Source of the DNA: Leisingera sp. ANG59
GTDB lineage: Bacteria; Pseudomonadota; Alphaproteobacteria; Rhodobacterales; Rhodobacteraceae
Length of the DNA stretch: 36,248 nt
Assembly (NCBI RefSeq): GCF_013317235.1
Contig: NZ_WLCM01000014.1
Location: 76,385 to 112,632 of the forward strand
Direction of reading: 5' to 3'
The position numbers and the translations under genes were made by a program. Position 1 is the first letter of the stretch; every line of letters begins with the position of its first letter. The notes beneath the pieces were generated by a model. It was not told the DNA's origin and made no database searches. It worked only from the letters and a program-made list of their open reading frames with translations. Positions 7,779 through 17,557 of the stretch are shown in pieces.

Positions 7779-8684
7779 ATGGCCCAGATCGTTCATGCCG
7801 CCGGGCATGTAAAACTCAATACAAACCGCGTCGAAGACGTGGTGCGCGATTCCACCGATATCCTCGGTCTACGCGTTACTCGAGAGGTCGGGAACCAGGT
7901 CTGGCTTAGCTCGAACGGCCGGGCCGCCGAACTCGTGGTCGTCGAAGCCGACGAGAACACGATCAACACCATCGGGCTTGAGGCGCTCAGCGTCGAAGAC
8001 GTCAACGAAGCCGCCTCGCGGGTCGAAGGCGCAGGTTGCACATTGGTGTCTCAAGAGCCGTCGATGGACTGTATGGACGCCAGCATGACCTTTGACACGC
8101 CCGAAGGCCTTCGGTTCGAGATCCACACGCCGACCCGCGACGACATGTACAACCCGCGGTACAATACCGTCGGCGTCGGACCACGCCGGCTTGACCACAT
8201 GAACATCCTGACACCCGATCCGGAAGCGACCGCTAAACAGCTCATGGCAATCGGCGACGTGCGCCAGTCCGAGCGCATGGTGAACTATGCATTGAGCTGG
8301 TATTACGGCGGCAACCGTCAGCACCATATTCTGGGCCTCGTCAAGAGCACCGCGCCGGGTCTGCATCACTACTCGTTCGAATTCCCTGAATTCAACATGT
8401 ATTGCCGCCTAGGCGATATTCTTGACCGTCATGACCGCGAATATCTCTGGGGTCCGGGCCGCCACCGTCCCGGCGACAACACCTATGCCTATTATCTCGA
8501 CAGCTCTAACTGCATGGTCGAGATTTCGGGACCCATGGCGACCGTCGCCGACGACGCGAACTTCGAGCCACGCGTCATCACCAATCTCGAACGGCCGGGT
8601 AATGTGCGCGATATGAACGTGTGGGGCACGCCCGCACCGCTCGAATGGCGCGAGCATTTCCACCCATTCATGAAACTCGGGTAA
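7779..8684 (+). CDS. Two-domain VOC protein, extradiol (catechol 2,3-) dioxygenase type
   Basis: A 301-residue protein with two vicinal-oxygen-chelate domains (about 1-120 and 135-270). The C-terminal domain keeps the iron facial triad of extradiol dioxygenases: H140 in [10 protein letters not shown]196/H197 in GLHHYSFEF, and E248 in CMVEISG. The stretch [17 protein letters not shown] before E248 matches the family's second-shell histidine and tyrosine region. It therefore probably opens a catechol-like or related ring with oxygen. The ATG at 7779 follows GGGAGG. Neighbouring ALDH, FAH and alpha/beta hydrolase genes fit a meta-cleavage-like pathway, but no ring hydroxylase is present in the window. 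A different VOC reaction remains possible because the ring substrate is unknown. Confidence 0.88.
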   Translation: MAQIVHAAGHVKLNTNRVEDVVRDSTDILGLRVTREVGNQVWLSSNGRAAELVVVEADENTINTIGLEALSVEDVNEAASRVEGAGCTLVSQEPSMDCMDASMTFDTPEGLRFEIHTPTRDDMYNPRYNTVGVGPRRLDHMNILTPDPEATAKQLMAIGDVRQSERMVNYALSWYYGGNRQHHILGLVKSTAPGLHHYSFEFPEFNMYCRLGDILDRHDREYLWGPGRHRPGDNTYAYYLDSSNCMVEISGPMATVADDANFEPRVITNLERPGNVRDMNVWGTPAPLEWREHFHPFMKLG

Positions 8685-8700
8685 GCGAAAGGCGGCGGCA

Positions 8701-10128
8701 ATGCGTAGCAACCTGATCGCAGGGGAATGGGTGAACGGCACTGCCGTGCCGAACATCAACCCGTCCGATACGTCCGACGTAATCGGCGAGTTCGCATCTG
8801 GCACGGCCCAGGATGCGACCGATGCCATCGCCGCCGCCCGCGCGGCTTTCGACACCTGGCAGTTTTCGGCTCCACTGGAGCGCCACGCGATCCTCTCGAA
8901 AACCGCCGCTGAACTAATGGCCCGCCGGGATGAGCTTGGCGAACTACTTGCGCGCGAAGAGGGCAAGACCCGAGCCGAGGCCACGGCCGAGGTTGGCCGG
9001 GCTGCACAGATCTTTGATTTTTTCGCGGGCGAGGCGCTACGCTTGACCGGCGAGGTCGGCGCATCGACTCGGCCCGGCGTCGAGGTCGCGGTGACGCGCG
9101 AGCCCGTCGGCGTCGTGGGCCTGATCACGCCATGGAACTTTCCCATCGCTATTCCCGCCTGGAAAATCGCACCGGCACTCGCACACGGCAACACGGTCGT
9201 GTTCAAACCCGCAAGCCTCGTGCCTGCCTCGGCCCATGCGCTGGTTGACATCCTTCACCGCGCGGGAGCGCCCGCGGGCACCGTAAACCTCGTGATGGGA
9301 CCGGGGCGCAGCGTCGGGCAGAGCCTGATCGAGGGCGATCTCGACGCGATTTCCTTTACCGGCTCGACCGGAACCGGCGCGCTGATCGCCGCCGAATCCG
9401 CCAAACGCATGCGCCGCTGCCAGCTTGAGATGGGCGGCAAGAACCCGATGGTCGTGCTGGATGATGCCGATCTAGACATGGCTGTCCGCGTCTGTCTGGA
9501 TGGCGCGTATTTTTCAACCGGGCAACGCTGCACCGCCTCGTCGCGCCTGATCGTGACCGAGGGTATTCACGACCGCTTCGTCGCAGCCCTGGGGGAGGCG
9601 ATCGCGGGGTTGAACGTTGGACACGCACTTCACGAGGGCACCCAGATCGGCCCGGTTGTCGATCAGGGCCAACTCGACAGCAATCTCGCCTATGTCGCCC
9701 AAGGCGAAGCCGAAGGCGCCATGCGCCAAATCGGCGGCGAGGTCCTGAACCGCGACACCGCAGGGTTCTTCCAACGCCCTGCCCTGTTCACAGGCTGCAC
9801 CAACGATATGACCATCGCGCGCGAGGAGATCTTTGGCCCGGTCGCGGCCGTCATCCGCGTGCGCGACTATGACGAAGCGCTGCACGTCGCCAATGATACA
9901 CCGTTCGGGCTGACCTCAGGCATTTGCACGCGCAATCTCAAACACGCCAGCGATTTCCGACGCAAGTCGCAGGCCGGCATGGTCACGGTCAACCTGCCCA
10001 CGGCGGGCGTAGATTTCCACACACCTTTTGGCGGGCGCAAAGGGTCGAGCTTTGGCCCCCGCGAACAGGGCGCATATGCGCGGGAATTCTATTCATCCAT
10101 CAAGACAGCATACATCAACGCCGGTTGA
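8701..10128 (+). CDS. Aldehyde dehydrogenase family protein
   Basis: A 475-residue NAD(P)-dependent aldehyde dehydrogenase of full family length. Catalytic residues are all present: N146 in TPWNFP, K169 in VFKPAS, the FTGSTGTG cofactor loop at 219-226, E243 in LEMGGKNP and C277 in STGQRCTAS. The N-terminus ([10 protein letters not shown], then [13 protein letters not shown]) resembles ketoglutarate-semialdehyde-type dehydrogenases, but a ring-cleavage semialdehyde is equally plausible from context. It follows the VOC gene by 16 bases and precedes the alpha/beta hydrolase by 31, so it is in the same operon. It should oxidise an aldehyde produced in this pathway to the acid. Confidence 0.93.
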   Translation: MRSNLIAGEWVNGTAVPNINPSDTSDVIGEFASGTAQDATDAIAAARAAFDTWQFSAPLERHAILSKTAAELMARRDELGELLAREEGKTRAEATAEVGRAAQIFDFFAGEALRLTGEVGASTRPGVEVAVTREPVGVVGLITPWNFPIAIPAWKIAPALAHGNTVVFKPASLVPASAHALVDILHRAGAPAGTVNLVMGPGRSVGQSLIEGDLDAISFTGSTGTGALIAAESAKRMRRCQLEMGGKNPMVVLDDADLDMAVRVCLDGAYFSTGQRCTASSRLIVTEGIHDRFVAALGEAIAGLNVGHALHEGTQIGPVVDQGQLDSNLAYVAQGEAEGAMRQIGGEVLNRDTAGFFQRPALFTGCTNDMTIAREEIFGPVAAVIRVRDYDEALHVANDTPFGLTSGICTRNLKHASDFRRKSQAGMVTVNLPTAGVDFHTPFGGRKGSSFGPREQGAYAREFYSSIKTAYINAG

Positions 10129-10159
10129 TCCACGCATCTGGAAAAAAAGGAGCACCTCT

Positions 10160-11038
10160 ATGCAGGAAAAGGTCACATTTGAATCCGACGGGCTTAAATT
10201 GTCCGGCGTCATCCATATCCCAGACGGTTACGATGGCACGCCACTACCTGCGTTCATTGTATGCCACGGCTTCGTCGGTTCCAAGGACGAAAGCCACGCG
10301 CAGATCCAAGCCGAAATGCTGCAGGAATTCGGCTACGTCGCCTTGCGTTTCGATTTCCGCTGTTGCGGCGAAAGCGAAGGCGAACGCGCTCAGGTCCGCT
10401 GCATGGATCAGGTTGCAGACGCCAAGAACGCACTTACCTTCCTGTCGAAGCGCCCCGAAGTCGATGCCGAAAAGATCGGCATCACCGGTCATAGTTTTGG
10501 CGCAGCGGTATCGGTCTACACCGCGGGTGTGGACGAACGCGTGGCCTGCTGTCTGTCGTCCTGCGGTTGGGGCGATGGCGAGCGCAAATTCCGCGGCCAG
10601 CACCCGACCGAAGAAAGCTGGAACAAATTCGTGGATATCCTCGACAAGGGTCGCCAACACAAACAAGAGACGGGCGAAAGTGCGTGGATGAGCCGTTTCG
10701 ATGCGGTGCCGATTCCGCCCGCCCTGCGCAAGAACCTGTCGCCCAAAGCGATCATGGAAATTCCGACCGAAACCGCTTGGTCGATGCGCAATTTCCGTGC
10801 CGATGATGTAGTGGCCAACATCGCGCCTCGTCCGCTTTTGCTGTTCCATACCGCGAACGACATCATCACGCCGACCATCGAGTCAGTGCGGATGTGGGAA
10901 AAGGCTGGCCATCCGAAAGAGCTTATGCTCATCGACACGACTGCCCATTTCCCGCTCGCACCCAATGACGCACCGCGAACGAAAATGATGATGAAGGGCT
11001 GGCTGGACAAGTTCTTCCCCACCCCACTCGCGAGCTGA
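10160..11038 (+). CDS. Alpha/beta-fold hydrolase
   Basis: A 292-residue cytoplasmic serine hydrolase. The nucleophile elbow is GHSFG with S112, the oxyanion region is CHGFVGSKDE near 35-44, the acid is probably D234 in HTANDIITP, and the histidine is H263 in TTAHFPL. The ATG at 10160 is preceded by AAAAAGGAG. The cap region (about 135-215) is rich in charged and aromatic residues and probably decides the substrate. In this operon it could cleave an ester, lactone or carbon-carbon bond of a ring-cleavage product. The arrangement resembles dienelactone-hydrolase-like proteins, but the nucleophile is serine rather than cysteine. Confidence 0.88.
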   Translation: MQEKVTFESDGLKLSGVIHIPDGYDGTPLPAFIVCHGFVGSKDESHAQIQAEMLQEFGYVALRFDFRCCGESEGERAQVRCMDQVADAKNALTFLSKRPEVDAEKIGITGHSFGAAVSVYTAGVDERVACCLSSCGWGDGERKFRGQHPTEESWNKFVDILDKGRQHKQETGESAWMSRFDAVPIPPALRKNLSPKAIMEIPTETAWSMRNFRADDVVANIAPRPLLLFHTANDIITPTIESVRMWEKAGHPKELMLIDTTAHFPLAPNDAPRTKMMMKGWLDKFFPTPLAS

Positions 11039-11055
11039 TCCCGAAAGGACGACAC

Positions 11056-12093
11056 ATGCCGACCATCCAAGCCGACGTCCTTCGAAGCTTTGCGAAAGAT
11101 CTGCTGACTGCTGGAGGATTCTCGACGAAGGACGCTGCGCAAACCGCTGACCTTCTGGTCTGGGCGAACCTGCGCGGCGTGGACAGCCACGGGGTGCTAC
11201 GCATTCCTCGCTACATCGAGATGATTGAGCAGGGCATTATGACCTCGGGGGGGACACCAGAAACCATGTGCGAATTCGGGGCGGTGACGGTGCTCGACGG
11301 GGGTAAATGTCCTGGCGCGGTCGGCATGAATGCAGCCGTCGAAAAGGCGGCAGACAGCGCGGTCAAGTTCGGCCTCGGATGGTGCGCCGCGCGCAACATT
11401 TCCCACGCGGGCGCGGTGGGGTATTTCACCTCCGCGCTTGCGGCCAAAGGGTTAGTCGGCATCGCCATGACCGCCTCGAAACCGCTGATGAGCTATGTAG
11501 GGGCCAAAGGCGAGGCACTCTCGACCAACCCGCTGTCGATTGCGATCCCGACAGGACCGGACAGTGATCCCATCGTGCTCGACATGTCGACAGCATCGGT
11601 CGCGCTTGGCAAGATCATGGCCGCCAAGGATGCCGGACGCGACATTCCCGAAGGCTGGGCGATTGATGCGGACGGCAACCCGGCCACCGACCCGAATAAG
11701 GTCGCGGCGCTTCTGCCGATGGCTGGTGCAAAAGGGTCCGGCCTGTCGTTGATGATCGAAATGCTCACCAGTGTCCTCGCGGGCAATGCTGTGATCGGCC
11801 CTGTTCTAACCGGCCTCAAGAAGGGTGGGTTCAACGGGCTGGTGCTCGCCGTGAACCCCGAGGCATTTGGCGAACGCGAAGCGTTCCAGACCGAGGTTAC
11901 CCGGCTGGCCGGCGCGATCCACGCACTCGACCCGGCGGCAGGGAACGCCGCGGTGTTGCTCCCGGGCGAGCGCAGCGCGCAGACCGGGCGCACGCGCAGC
12001 GCTGCAGGAATCCCGCTTGCCGCCGGGACTGCGAAACGGCTCGTCGAAAAGGCTTCTCAACTAGAGGTTTCCGTACCAGACAGTCTCGCATGA
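11056..12093 (+). CDS. Ldh-family (malate/L-lactate/ureidoglycolate-type) oxidoreductase
   Basis: A 345-residue NAD(P)-dependent dehydrogenase of the unusual non-Rossmann Ldh_2 family, which oxidises 2-hydroxyacids or reduces 2-ketoacids. Family motifs are visible: DSHGVLRIPRY at 43-53 with catalytic-region H45, RNISHAGAVGYF at 113-124 with H117, STNPLSIAIP at 156-165 and KGSGLSLMIEML at 226-237. It begins 17 bases after the hydrolase and shares an ATGA overlap with the MFS gene. It may interconvert a 2-keto acid released by the FAH and hydrolase steps; the substrate is not identifiable. Confidence 0.9.
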   Translation: MPTIQADVLRSFAKDLLTAGGFSTKDAAQTADLLVWANLRGVDSHGVLRIPRYIEMIEQGIMTSGGTPETMCEFGAVTVLDGGKCPGAVGMNAAVEKAADSAVKFGLGWCAARNISHAGAVGYFTSALAAKGLVGIAMTASKPLMSYVGAKGEALSTNPLSIAIPTGPDSDPIVLDMSTASVALGKIMAAKDAGRDIPEGWAIDADGNPATDPNKVAALLPMAGAKGSGLSLMIEMLTSVLAGNAVIGPVLTGLKKGGFNGLVLAVNPEAFGEREAFQTEVTRLAGAIHALDPAAGNAAVLLPGERSAQTGRTRSAAGIPLAAGTAKRLVEKASQLEVSVPDSLA

Positions 12094-13304
12094 TGCAGGC
12101 GCCGGATTCGAAAGCAACGCGAGGGGGCTGGATCGACGGCCCCTTTTTCGTACTGTTCATCGCAGGACTGATGAGCAGTCTTGCGCTGTCGCTCGACATC
12201 TTCTTACCGGTGCTGCCCGAAATTTCGACCGCGTACCAGCTAGAAGACAGCACGCAGATCCGCAGCATCCTGACGGTTTTCATCTTTTCTTTCGGGGTCG
12301 GGCATCTCTTCGCAGGCATCCTGTCGGATCGCTACGGACGCCGGCCAGTCCTGACCGGAATGCTCGGGCTCTACGCTGTCATGGCCGTGTTCTGCAGCGT
12401 TGCGCCGACCTTCGATGCACTTGTTCTTGGCCGCCTCGTCCAAGGGTTTGCCGCTGCTGGTCCACGTGTGATCGCAGTGGCGATCGTGCGCGATCTGAGG
12501 TCGGGAACCGAAATGGCACGAACCCTGTCGATTGTGATGATGTTCTTTATGGTTGCGCCGATCCTCGCGCCCTTCCTGGGCGAGATTACCTCGGCCATCG
12601 CCGGCTGGCGCGCGGTTTTTGCTGTCCTCGCGATTTTCGCGCTGCCCCTTTGGGCAGTGGTGCAGTTCATCCTGCCTGAAACCTGCCCGCCCGAAAACCG
12701 GGCCCGCATTCGGGCGAACGTCATCTTCGGCAACCTCGGCCGCATGATCCGCGCGCCACAGACACTCGGCAACACAGCGGTCGCGACCCTGATCTACGGC
12801 GCTATGTTCGGATTCATTGGCATCGCCCCCCTGATTTATGGAGAGATCTACGGCATCACCACAGGGTTTGCGGCCTATTTTGCAACATTCGGCATGGGGA
12901 TCGCTGGCGCCGCCTATGCCAACTCGAAATTGGTGGTGCGCTATGGTCCGACGCGCGTATTGTTGCGGGCGTTGGTGTGCCTCACTGTGATCGCGATCGG
13001 CTTCACCGTCATTACTCAATTCATCGCTCCGCCACTATGGTTGTTCCATCTCACCACCATGGCTTTGATGTTCACCAAGGGGCTAATCTACGCCAACTGC
13101 AATACGCTGGCCGTCGATCTGCATCGCGGCTTCGCGGGGTTCGCCTCGGCCATGATCGGGGGGATGACGATGCTAGGCAGCGCTGTTATCGCGCATATGA
13201 TCGGCGGTGCTTATTCCGGCAATGTCACTATCCTTGGAGCATCTTATGCTTTGATTGGCGCACTCGCGACATTGATTGCACTACAGGCGAACTGCGAGCT
13301 CTGA
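12090..13304 (+). CDS. MFS transporter, Bcr/CflA drug-resistance-type
   Basis: A 404-residue inner-membrane protein with about twelve hydrophobic segments. It shows the MFS motif A form GILSDRYGRRPVL near 73-85 between helices 2 and 3, and the FAAAGPRVIAVAIVRDL stretch characteristic of the Bcr/CflA branch, where related proteins export drugs or small molecules. The start overlaps the Ldh stop by four bases, and a second ATG follows immediately. As last gene of the catabolic unit it may export a toxic intermediate or carry a substrate alongside the ABC importer. It converges with the LysR gene, leaving nine bases between stops. Confidence 0.88.
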   Translation: MMQAPDSKATRGGWIDGPFFVLFIAGLMSSLALSLDIFLPVLPEISTAYQLEDSTQIRSILTVFIFSFGVGHLFAGILSDRYGRRPVLTGMLGLYAVMAVFCSVAPTFDALVLGRLVQGFAAAGPRVIAVAIVRDLRSGTEMARTLSIVMMFFMVAPILAPFLGEITSAIAGWRAVFAVLAIFALPLWAVVQFILPETCPPENRARIRANVIFGNLGRMIRAPQTLGNTAVATLIYGAMFGFIGIAPLIYGEIYGITTGFAAYFATFGMGIAGAAYANSKLVVRYGPTRVLLRALVCLTVIAIGFTVITQFIAPPLWLFHLTTMALMFTKGLIYANCNTLAVDLHRGFAGFASAMIGGMTMLGSAVIAHMIGGAYSGNVTILGASYALIGALATLIALQANCEL

Positions 13305-13310
13305 GCAGGC

Positions 13311-13327
13311 GCGCTAGGAACTAGCGC
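13311..13327. terminator. Hairpin between convergent MFS and LysR genes
   Basis: GCGCTAG and CTAGCGC form a perfect seven-base-pair stem around a GAA loop, starting seven bases after the MFS stop and overlapping the LysR stop codon. It could act on both converging transcripts. No T-tract follows in either direction, so this is a weak call. Confidence 0.35.
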
Positions 13328-14210
13328 TGTGCGTTAGCCAATCACGAAAGGCGACCAGCGGGGCATAGCTTTCCTTTTCGCCTGGCCAGACAAGCCAATA
13401 TGCTCCGCGCACGGGCACTGCATGCTGCATAACAGGCACCAGCCGCCCTTCCGCAATCTCGATCTGGGCAAGATAATCAGGCAGAAGCGCGATCCCAAGA
13501 CCGGAAATGGCCGCTTGGATCATCATCGAAAACTGATCGACCAGCATTCCGCCTGCCCCTGACGGCACGCCCCCTTGCCCTTCGAACCAGTCGGCCCAGA
13601 CGGTCGGTCGGCTTTCGAGATGCAGCGTCGGAACATCGACCAAATCGTCCAGACTTGTCAACGGGCGCGAGGCGGCGAATTCGGGCGACACGCAGGCGGT
13701 GACGCGTTCGTCGAACAGCTTCAAATGCCGCGCGCCGTCCCAATCTGGCTGGCCGTAGTAGATCGCAGCATCGAACACCTCCCCGGCGAAATCGAACCGT
13801 CCGATCCGCGTCGACATGTTCACGCCGACTCCGGGGTGCGCGTTCAGAAAACCGCCCAGACGCGGCCCCAGCCAGCGCGTGGCGAAGGTTGGTAGAACCG
13901 CAAGTGACAGTGTGCCACCGTCTGGATTTGTCACCACAGACATCGACGCACGCTGAATCATGTCGAGGGCGCGCGCGACGTCGCGCTGGTAATTGATCGC
14001 GGCGGAATTGGGGATCAGTCGACGGCGCTCGCGCGTGAACAGCTCTTTTCCGAGTTGCTCTTCGAGGGTCAGGATCAGGCGGCTTACAGTGCTTTGGGTC
14101 AGGTTCAACTCGGCCGCAGCAGCGGTTACCGACCGATGACGTACGACTGCATCCAGCGCCATCAACAACTTGACCGAAGGGAGAAACCGTCTTTGCCGCA
14201 TTTCATTCAT
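13314..14210 (-). CDS. LysR-family transcriptional regulator, probably of glutarate catabolism (GcdR-like position)
   Basis: A 298-residue LysR-type regulator. The N-terminal HTH (about residues 10-70) reads LLMALDAVVRHRSVTAAAAE then LNLTQSTVSRLILTLEEQLG, and the effector-binding periplasmic-protein-like domain follows. It is transcribed divergently from gcdH and the CoA-transferase gene. In Pseudomonas a LysR protein, GcdR, is encoded next to gcdH-gcdG and activates them with glutarate. The same gene order here suggests the same role, although sequence orthology cannot be tested by eye. It probably binds the intergenic space 14211-14316, which contains an inverted repeat. Confidence 0.9.
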   Translation of the reverse strand: MNEMRQRRFLPSVKLLMALDAVVRHRSVTAAAAELNLTQSTVSRLILTLEEQLGKELFTRERRRLIPNSAAINYQRDVARALDMIQRASMSVVTNPDGGTLSLAVLPTFATRWLGPRLGGFLNAHPGVGVNMSTRIGRFDFAGEVFDAAIYYGQPDWDGARHLKLFDERVTACVSPEFAASRPLTSLDDLVDVPTLHLESRPTVWADWFEGQGGVPSGAGGMLVDQFSMMIQAAISGLGIALLPDYLAQIEIAEGRLVPVMQHAVPVRGAYWLVWPGEKESYAPLVAFRDWLTHSASS

Positions 14211-14214
14211 CTAC

Positions 14215-14230
14215 TACATGTTTTGATGTA
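14215..14230. promoter_or_regulatory. Inverted repeat in the LysR-gcdH divergent promoter
   Basis: TACATGTTTTGATGTA is a five-base perfect inverted repeat with a six-base spacer, five bases upstream of the LysR start and about 90 bases upstream of gcdH. It is a candidate LysR-type binding half. It does not show the classic T-N11-A box exactly, so the call is tentative. Confidence 0.35.
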
Positions 14231-14316
14231 TGAATATCGTTATCCCATGCGTTTTTCCATGCATATTATCGCTGAAAAATAGATTTTCCGATTCGGTGCC
14301 CAAGAGGAGACCCGCA

Positions 14317-15516
14317 ATGTCCGCAACATCCCACAAAGGGGTTCAGTTTAACTGGGCCGACCCTTTCCTGCTTGACGACCAGATCACCGACGAAGAGCGC
14401 ATGATCTCAGAAAGCGCGCACCAATTCGCTCAAGACCGCCTGCTCTCGCGCGTTCAAGAGGCCTATCTCAACGAACAGACTGACCCTGAGATTTTCCGCG
14501 AGATGGGCGCGCTCGGTCTGCTCGGCGTGACCGTGCCCGAAGAGTACGGCGGTGTGGGCGCGTCTTACGTTTCCTACGGGCTTGTCGCCCGCGCGGTTGA
14601 ACGCGTCGATAGCGGTTATCGTTCAATGATGTCGGTGCAAAGCTCACTGGTGATGTTCCCGATCTACGCCTACGGCTCGGAAGAGCAGAAGCAGAAATAC
14701 CTGCCCAAACTTGCCAGCGGCGAGTATATCGGGTGTTTCGGATTGACCGAACCGGATGCAGGCTCGGACCCGGCGGGGATGAAGACCCGTGCGATCAAGA
14801 CCGAAGGCGGCTACCGTCTGATCGGCTCGAAGATGTGGATTTCCAACAGCCCCATCGCCGATGTGTTCGTCGTCTGGGCAAAGTCCGAGGCGCATGGCGG
14901 CAAGGTTCGCGGCTTCATCCTGGAAAAAGGTATGAAAGGGCTGTCAGCTCCCAAGATCGGCGGCAAGCTGTCCCTGCGTGCCTCCATCACCGGCGAGATC
15001 GTGATGGATAATGTCGAGGTCAGCGAGGACGCGCTGTTGCCGAATGTTCAGGGCATGAGCGGTCCATTCGGTTGTCTCAACCGCGCGCGCTACGGCATCG
15101 CCTGGGGTGTGATGGGCGCCGCCGAGGACTGTCTGCACCGTACGCGGCAATACGGGCTCGATCGCAAACAGTTTGACCGCCCGCTCGCCGCCACGCAGCT
15201 CTACCAGAAAAAGCTCGCCGATATGGAAACCGAGATCGCGCTTGGCCTTCAGGCCTGCCTGCGGGTCGGTAGGTTGTTCGACGAGGGTCGCTTCGCGCCC
15301 GAGATGATCTCGCTCATCAAGCGCAACAACTGCGGCAAAGCACTCGAGATCGCGCGAAATTCTCGGGACATGCATGGCGGAAACGGTATTCAGATTGAAT
15401 ACCACGTGATGCGCCACGCGCAGAACCTCGAGACGGTGAACACCTACGAGGGCACCCATGACGTGCACGCCTTGATCCTCGGGCGCGCGATCACTGATCT
15501 GCAAGCTTTCGCCTAA
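14317..15516 (+). CDS. gcdH: Glutaryl-CoA dehydrogenase
   Basis: A 399-residue FAD enzyme of the acyl-CoA dehydrogenase family that oxidises and decarboxylates glutaryl-CoA to crotonyl-CoA, passing electrons to ETF. Family-specific features are clear: R102 in [15 protein letters not shown] (the arginine that binds the glutaryl carboxylate), the [12 protein letters not shown] flavin loop at 141-152, [16 protein letters not shown], and the catalytic E378 in [19 protein letters not shown]. The ATG at 14317 follows AAGAGGAG. A longer frame from 14230 would add an implausible leader. The CoA-transferase and ETF genes downstream complete a glutarate-use module. Confidence 0.95.
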   Translation: MSATSHKGVQFNWADPFLLDDQITDEERMISESAHQFAQDRLLSRVQEAYLNEQTDPEIFREMGALGLLGVTVPEEYGGVGASYVSYGLVARAVERVDSGYRSMMSVQSSLVMFPIYAYGSEEQKQKYLPKLASGEYIGCFGLTEPDAGSDPAGMKTRAIKTEGGYRLIGSKMWISNSPIADVFVVWAKSEAHGGKVRGFILEKGMKGLSAPKIGGKLSLRASITGEIVMDNVEVSEDALLPNVQGMSGPFGCLNRARYGIAWGVMGAAEDCLHRTRQYGLDRKQFDRPLAATQLYQKKLADMETEIALGLQACLRVGRLFDEGRFAPEMISLIKRNNCGKALEIARNSRDMHGGNGIQIEYHVMRHAQNLETVNTYEGTHDVHALILGRAITDLQAFA

Positions 15517-15519
15517 GCC

Positions 15520-16674
15520 ATGACCAATGACGCGCCCCTCAAGGGCCTCAAGGTCATTGAATTGGCCCGCATTCTGGCCGGCCCATGGATCGGTCAGACT
15601 CTGGCCGATCTCGGTGCCGAGGTCATCAAGGTCGAGGCCCCCGAAGGCGACGATACGCGCCGCTGGGGACCTCCCTTCATCGAACGCCCGCTTCCCGAGG
15701 GTGGAACCGAAAAGGTCGCCACCTATTTCCACGCGGCCAATCGCGGCAAGCGGTCGATGACTTGCGACTTCTCGAACGCCAAAGATCTGGCCCGGCTGCA
15801 CGACTTGATCGCCGAGGCCGACGTACTGGTCGAGAACTTTAAAGTCGGCGGCCTTGCGAAATTCGAGCTCGACTATGAAACCGTTTCGAAACTCAATCCC
15901 CGCCTCGTCTACGCCTCCGTGACCGGCTTTGGTCAGGACGGTCCTCGCTCCAAACAGCCCGGTTACGATTTCCTGATCCAAGGCATGTGCGGCATCATGG
16001 ACCTGACAGGCGAACCTGACGGTGAACCGCAAAAGGTCGGTGTCGCATGGATCGACATCTTTACCGGCCTTTACGGTGTGATCGGTATCCAGGCCGCATT
16101 GGCAGAGCGCGAGCGTTCGGGCCTTGGCCAGCATGTGGACCTGTCCCTGCTGGATTGCGGCGTGGGCGTCCTTGCCAACCAGGCCACCAACCTCCTCCTC
16201 GGTGGCCTTCTCCCGAAACGGCTCGGAAACGCCCATCCCAATATCGTGCCCTATCAGGTATTTCCCTCCTCCGACGGTCACCTGATTATTGCTTGCGGCA
16301 ACGACCGGCAATTCGCCGCGCTCTGCCGGGTGCTGGGCCTCGATGGGCTGGATGCCGATCCGAGCTATGCCACCAACCCTCTTAGGGTCGAACATCGTGA
16401 GGCACTGTGCGCGACGCTCACCCAAGCCACGCAGGGACGCTCCAAGGCGGATCTGATTGCTGGACTAGAGGCTGCTGGCGTGCCGGTTGGACCGATAAAC
16501 ACGGTCGCCGAGGCCCTTGACGAGCCCCAGATCAAGGTGCGCGGCATGCGCATTGCGCCCGAAGGTATCGAAGGCCTGCGCACGCCGATCCAGTTCTCGC
16601 GAAGCAACATGACGCTTGATCGCGCGGCCCCGTTGCTCGGCATGGGTAATGCCGCATTTGGAGAGGTTGAATGA
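15520..16674 (+). CDS. CaiB/BaiF-family CoA-transferase, probable glutarate CoA-transferase (GcdG-like)
   Basis: A 384-residue class III CoA-transferase. The N-terminal signature KVIELARILAGPWIGQTLAD and the catalytic aspartate D179 in VGVAWIDIFTGLYG (equivalent by position to Asp169 of formyl-CoA transferase) are present. It starts three bases after the gcdH stop. Adjacent to glutaryl-CoA dehydrogenase, this family activates free glutarate to glutaryl-CoA using succinyl-CoA or another donor, as the mammalian SUGCT and bacterial GcdG proteins do. Donor and acceptor specificity cannot be read from the sequence. Its end overlaps the next gene by ATGA. Confidence 0.9.
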   Translation: MTNDAPLKGLKVIELARILAGPWIGQTLADLGAEVIKVEAPEGDDTRRWGPPFIERPLPEGGTEKVATYFHAANRGKRSMTCDFSNAKDLARLHDLIAEADVLVENFKVGGLAKFELDYETVSKLNPRLVYASVTGFGQDGPRSKQPGYDFLIQGMCGIMDLTGEPDGEPQKVGVAWIDIFTGLYGVIGIQAALAERERSGLGQHVDLSLLDCGVGVLANQATNLLLGGLLPKRLGNAHPNIVPYQVFPSSDGHLIIACGNDRQFAALCRVLGLDGLDADPSYATNPLRVEHREALCATLTQATQGRSKADLIAGLEAAGVPVGPINTVAEALDEPQIKVRGMRIAPEGIEGLRTPIQFSRSNMTLDRAAPLLGMGNAAFGEVE

Positions 16675-17546
16675 CCCTGCAGACGATTTCGGTCATCGGC
16701 GCGGGCCAGATGGGCGCGGGCATCGCTCAGGTCTGCGCGCAGGCAGGCTACGACGTTCGCCTCAACGACGTTTCCGATGACGTTTTGGAAAGTGCCCGCG
16801 CCGACCTCGAAAAGCGCCTCGCCCGGTTGGTCGAACGGGGCAAACTCAGCGGCGAGGATCGATCCGAAACGCTTAATCGTATCACCATGACCCGTGATCT
16901 CGCCGTGGTCGGCGCCGCGGACCTCGTCATCGAGGCTGCCACCGAGAACGAAACGCTCAAGCACAAGATTTTCGAAGGGCTCGCACCGCACCTGGACCGC
17001 GACACCATCCTTGCCTCGAACACCTCGTCAATCTCGATTACCCGGCTGGCGGCGCGCACCGACCGCCCCGAGCGCTTTATGGGCGTGCATTTCATGAACC
17101 CGGTACCGGTGATGCAACTGGTCGAGTTGATCCGTGGCATAGCCACCGACGAGGCAACGTTCGCGTCCTGCAAGGATCTCGTCGACCGGCTTGGCAAAAC
17201 CGCGACCACCTCCGAAGACTTTCCCGCCTTCATCGTCAACCGCGTCCTGATTCCAATGATCAACGAGGCGGCTTACGTTCTCTACGAAGGCGTCGGTAAT
17301 GTTGCCAGCATTGACAGCGCGATGAAACTCGGCGCGAACCACCCTATGGGACCGCTGGAACTGGCCGATTTCATCGGACTGGATACGTGTGTTGCAATCA
17401 TGAAAGTGCTGCACGAGGGGTTCGCGGACACAAAATACCGCCCCTGCCCTCTTCTAGTGAAATATGTCGAAGCCGGCTGGGTCGGCCGCAAGTCGGGCCG
17501 AGGTTTCTACGACTACCGGGGAAATTTCCCGATACCAACGCGATAA
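16671..17546 (+). CDS. 3-hydroxybutyryl-CoA dehydrogenase
   Basis: A 291-residue NAD-dependent 3-hydroxyacyl-CoA dehydrogenase of single-function length. The Rossmann motif is [13 protein letters not shown] at 8-20, and the catalytic residues are H140 in [12 protein letters not shown]152 in VELIRG and N190 in [14 protein letters not shown]. The C-terminal substrate domain has [19 protein letters not shown]. It would oxidise 3-hydroxybutyryl-CoA to acetoacetyl-CoA after hydration of the crotonyl-CoA made by GcdH. The needed enoyl-CoA hydratase is not in this window and must come from elsewhere. Translationally coupled to the CoA-transferase gene. Confidence 0.93.
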   Translation: MTLQTISVIGAGQMGAGIAQVCAQAGYDVRLNDVSDDVLESARADLEKRLARLVERGKLSGEDRSETLNRITMTRDLAVVGAADLVIEAATENETLKHKIFEGLAPHLDRDTILASNTSSISITRLAARTDRPERFMGVHFMNPVPVMQLVELIRGIATDEATFASCKDLVDRLGKTATTSEDFPAFIVNRVLIPMINEAAYVLYEGVGNVASIDSAMKLGANHPMGPLELADFIGLDTCVAIMKVLHEGFADTKYRPCPLLVKYVEAGWVGRKSGRGFYDYRGNFPIPTR

Positions 17547-17557
17547 GGAAAAACTCA

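Noticed and set aside
12240-13019. Minus-strand open frame of 259 codons opposite the MFS gene
   Set aside because: The translation is histidine- and arginine-rich with no recognisable domain. The plus-strand frame is a clear transporter.
14944-16425. A 493-codon open frame antisense to gcdH and the CoA-transferase
   Set aside because: It mirrors two well-supported genes in GC-rich DNA and its translation has no domain, signal or plausible composition. Long antisense frames are expected here.
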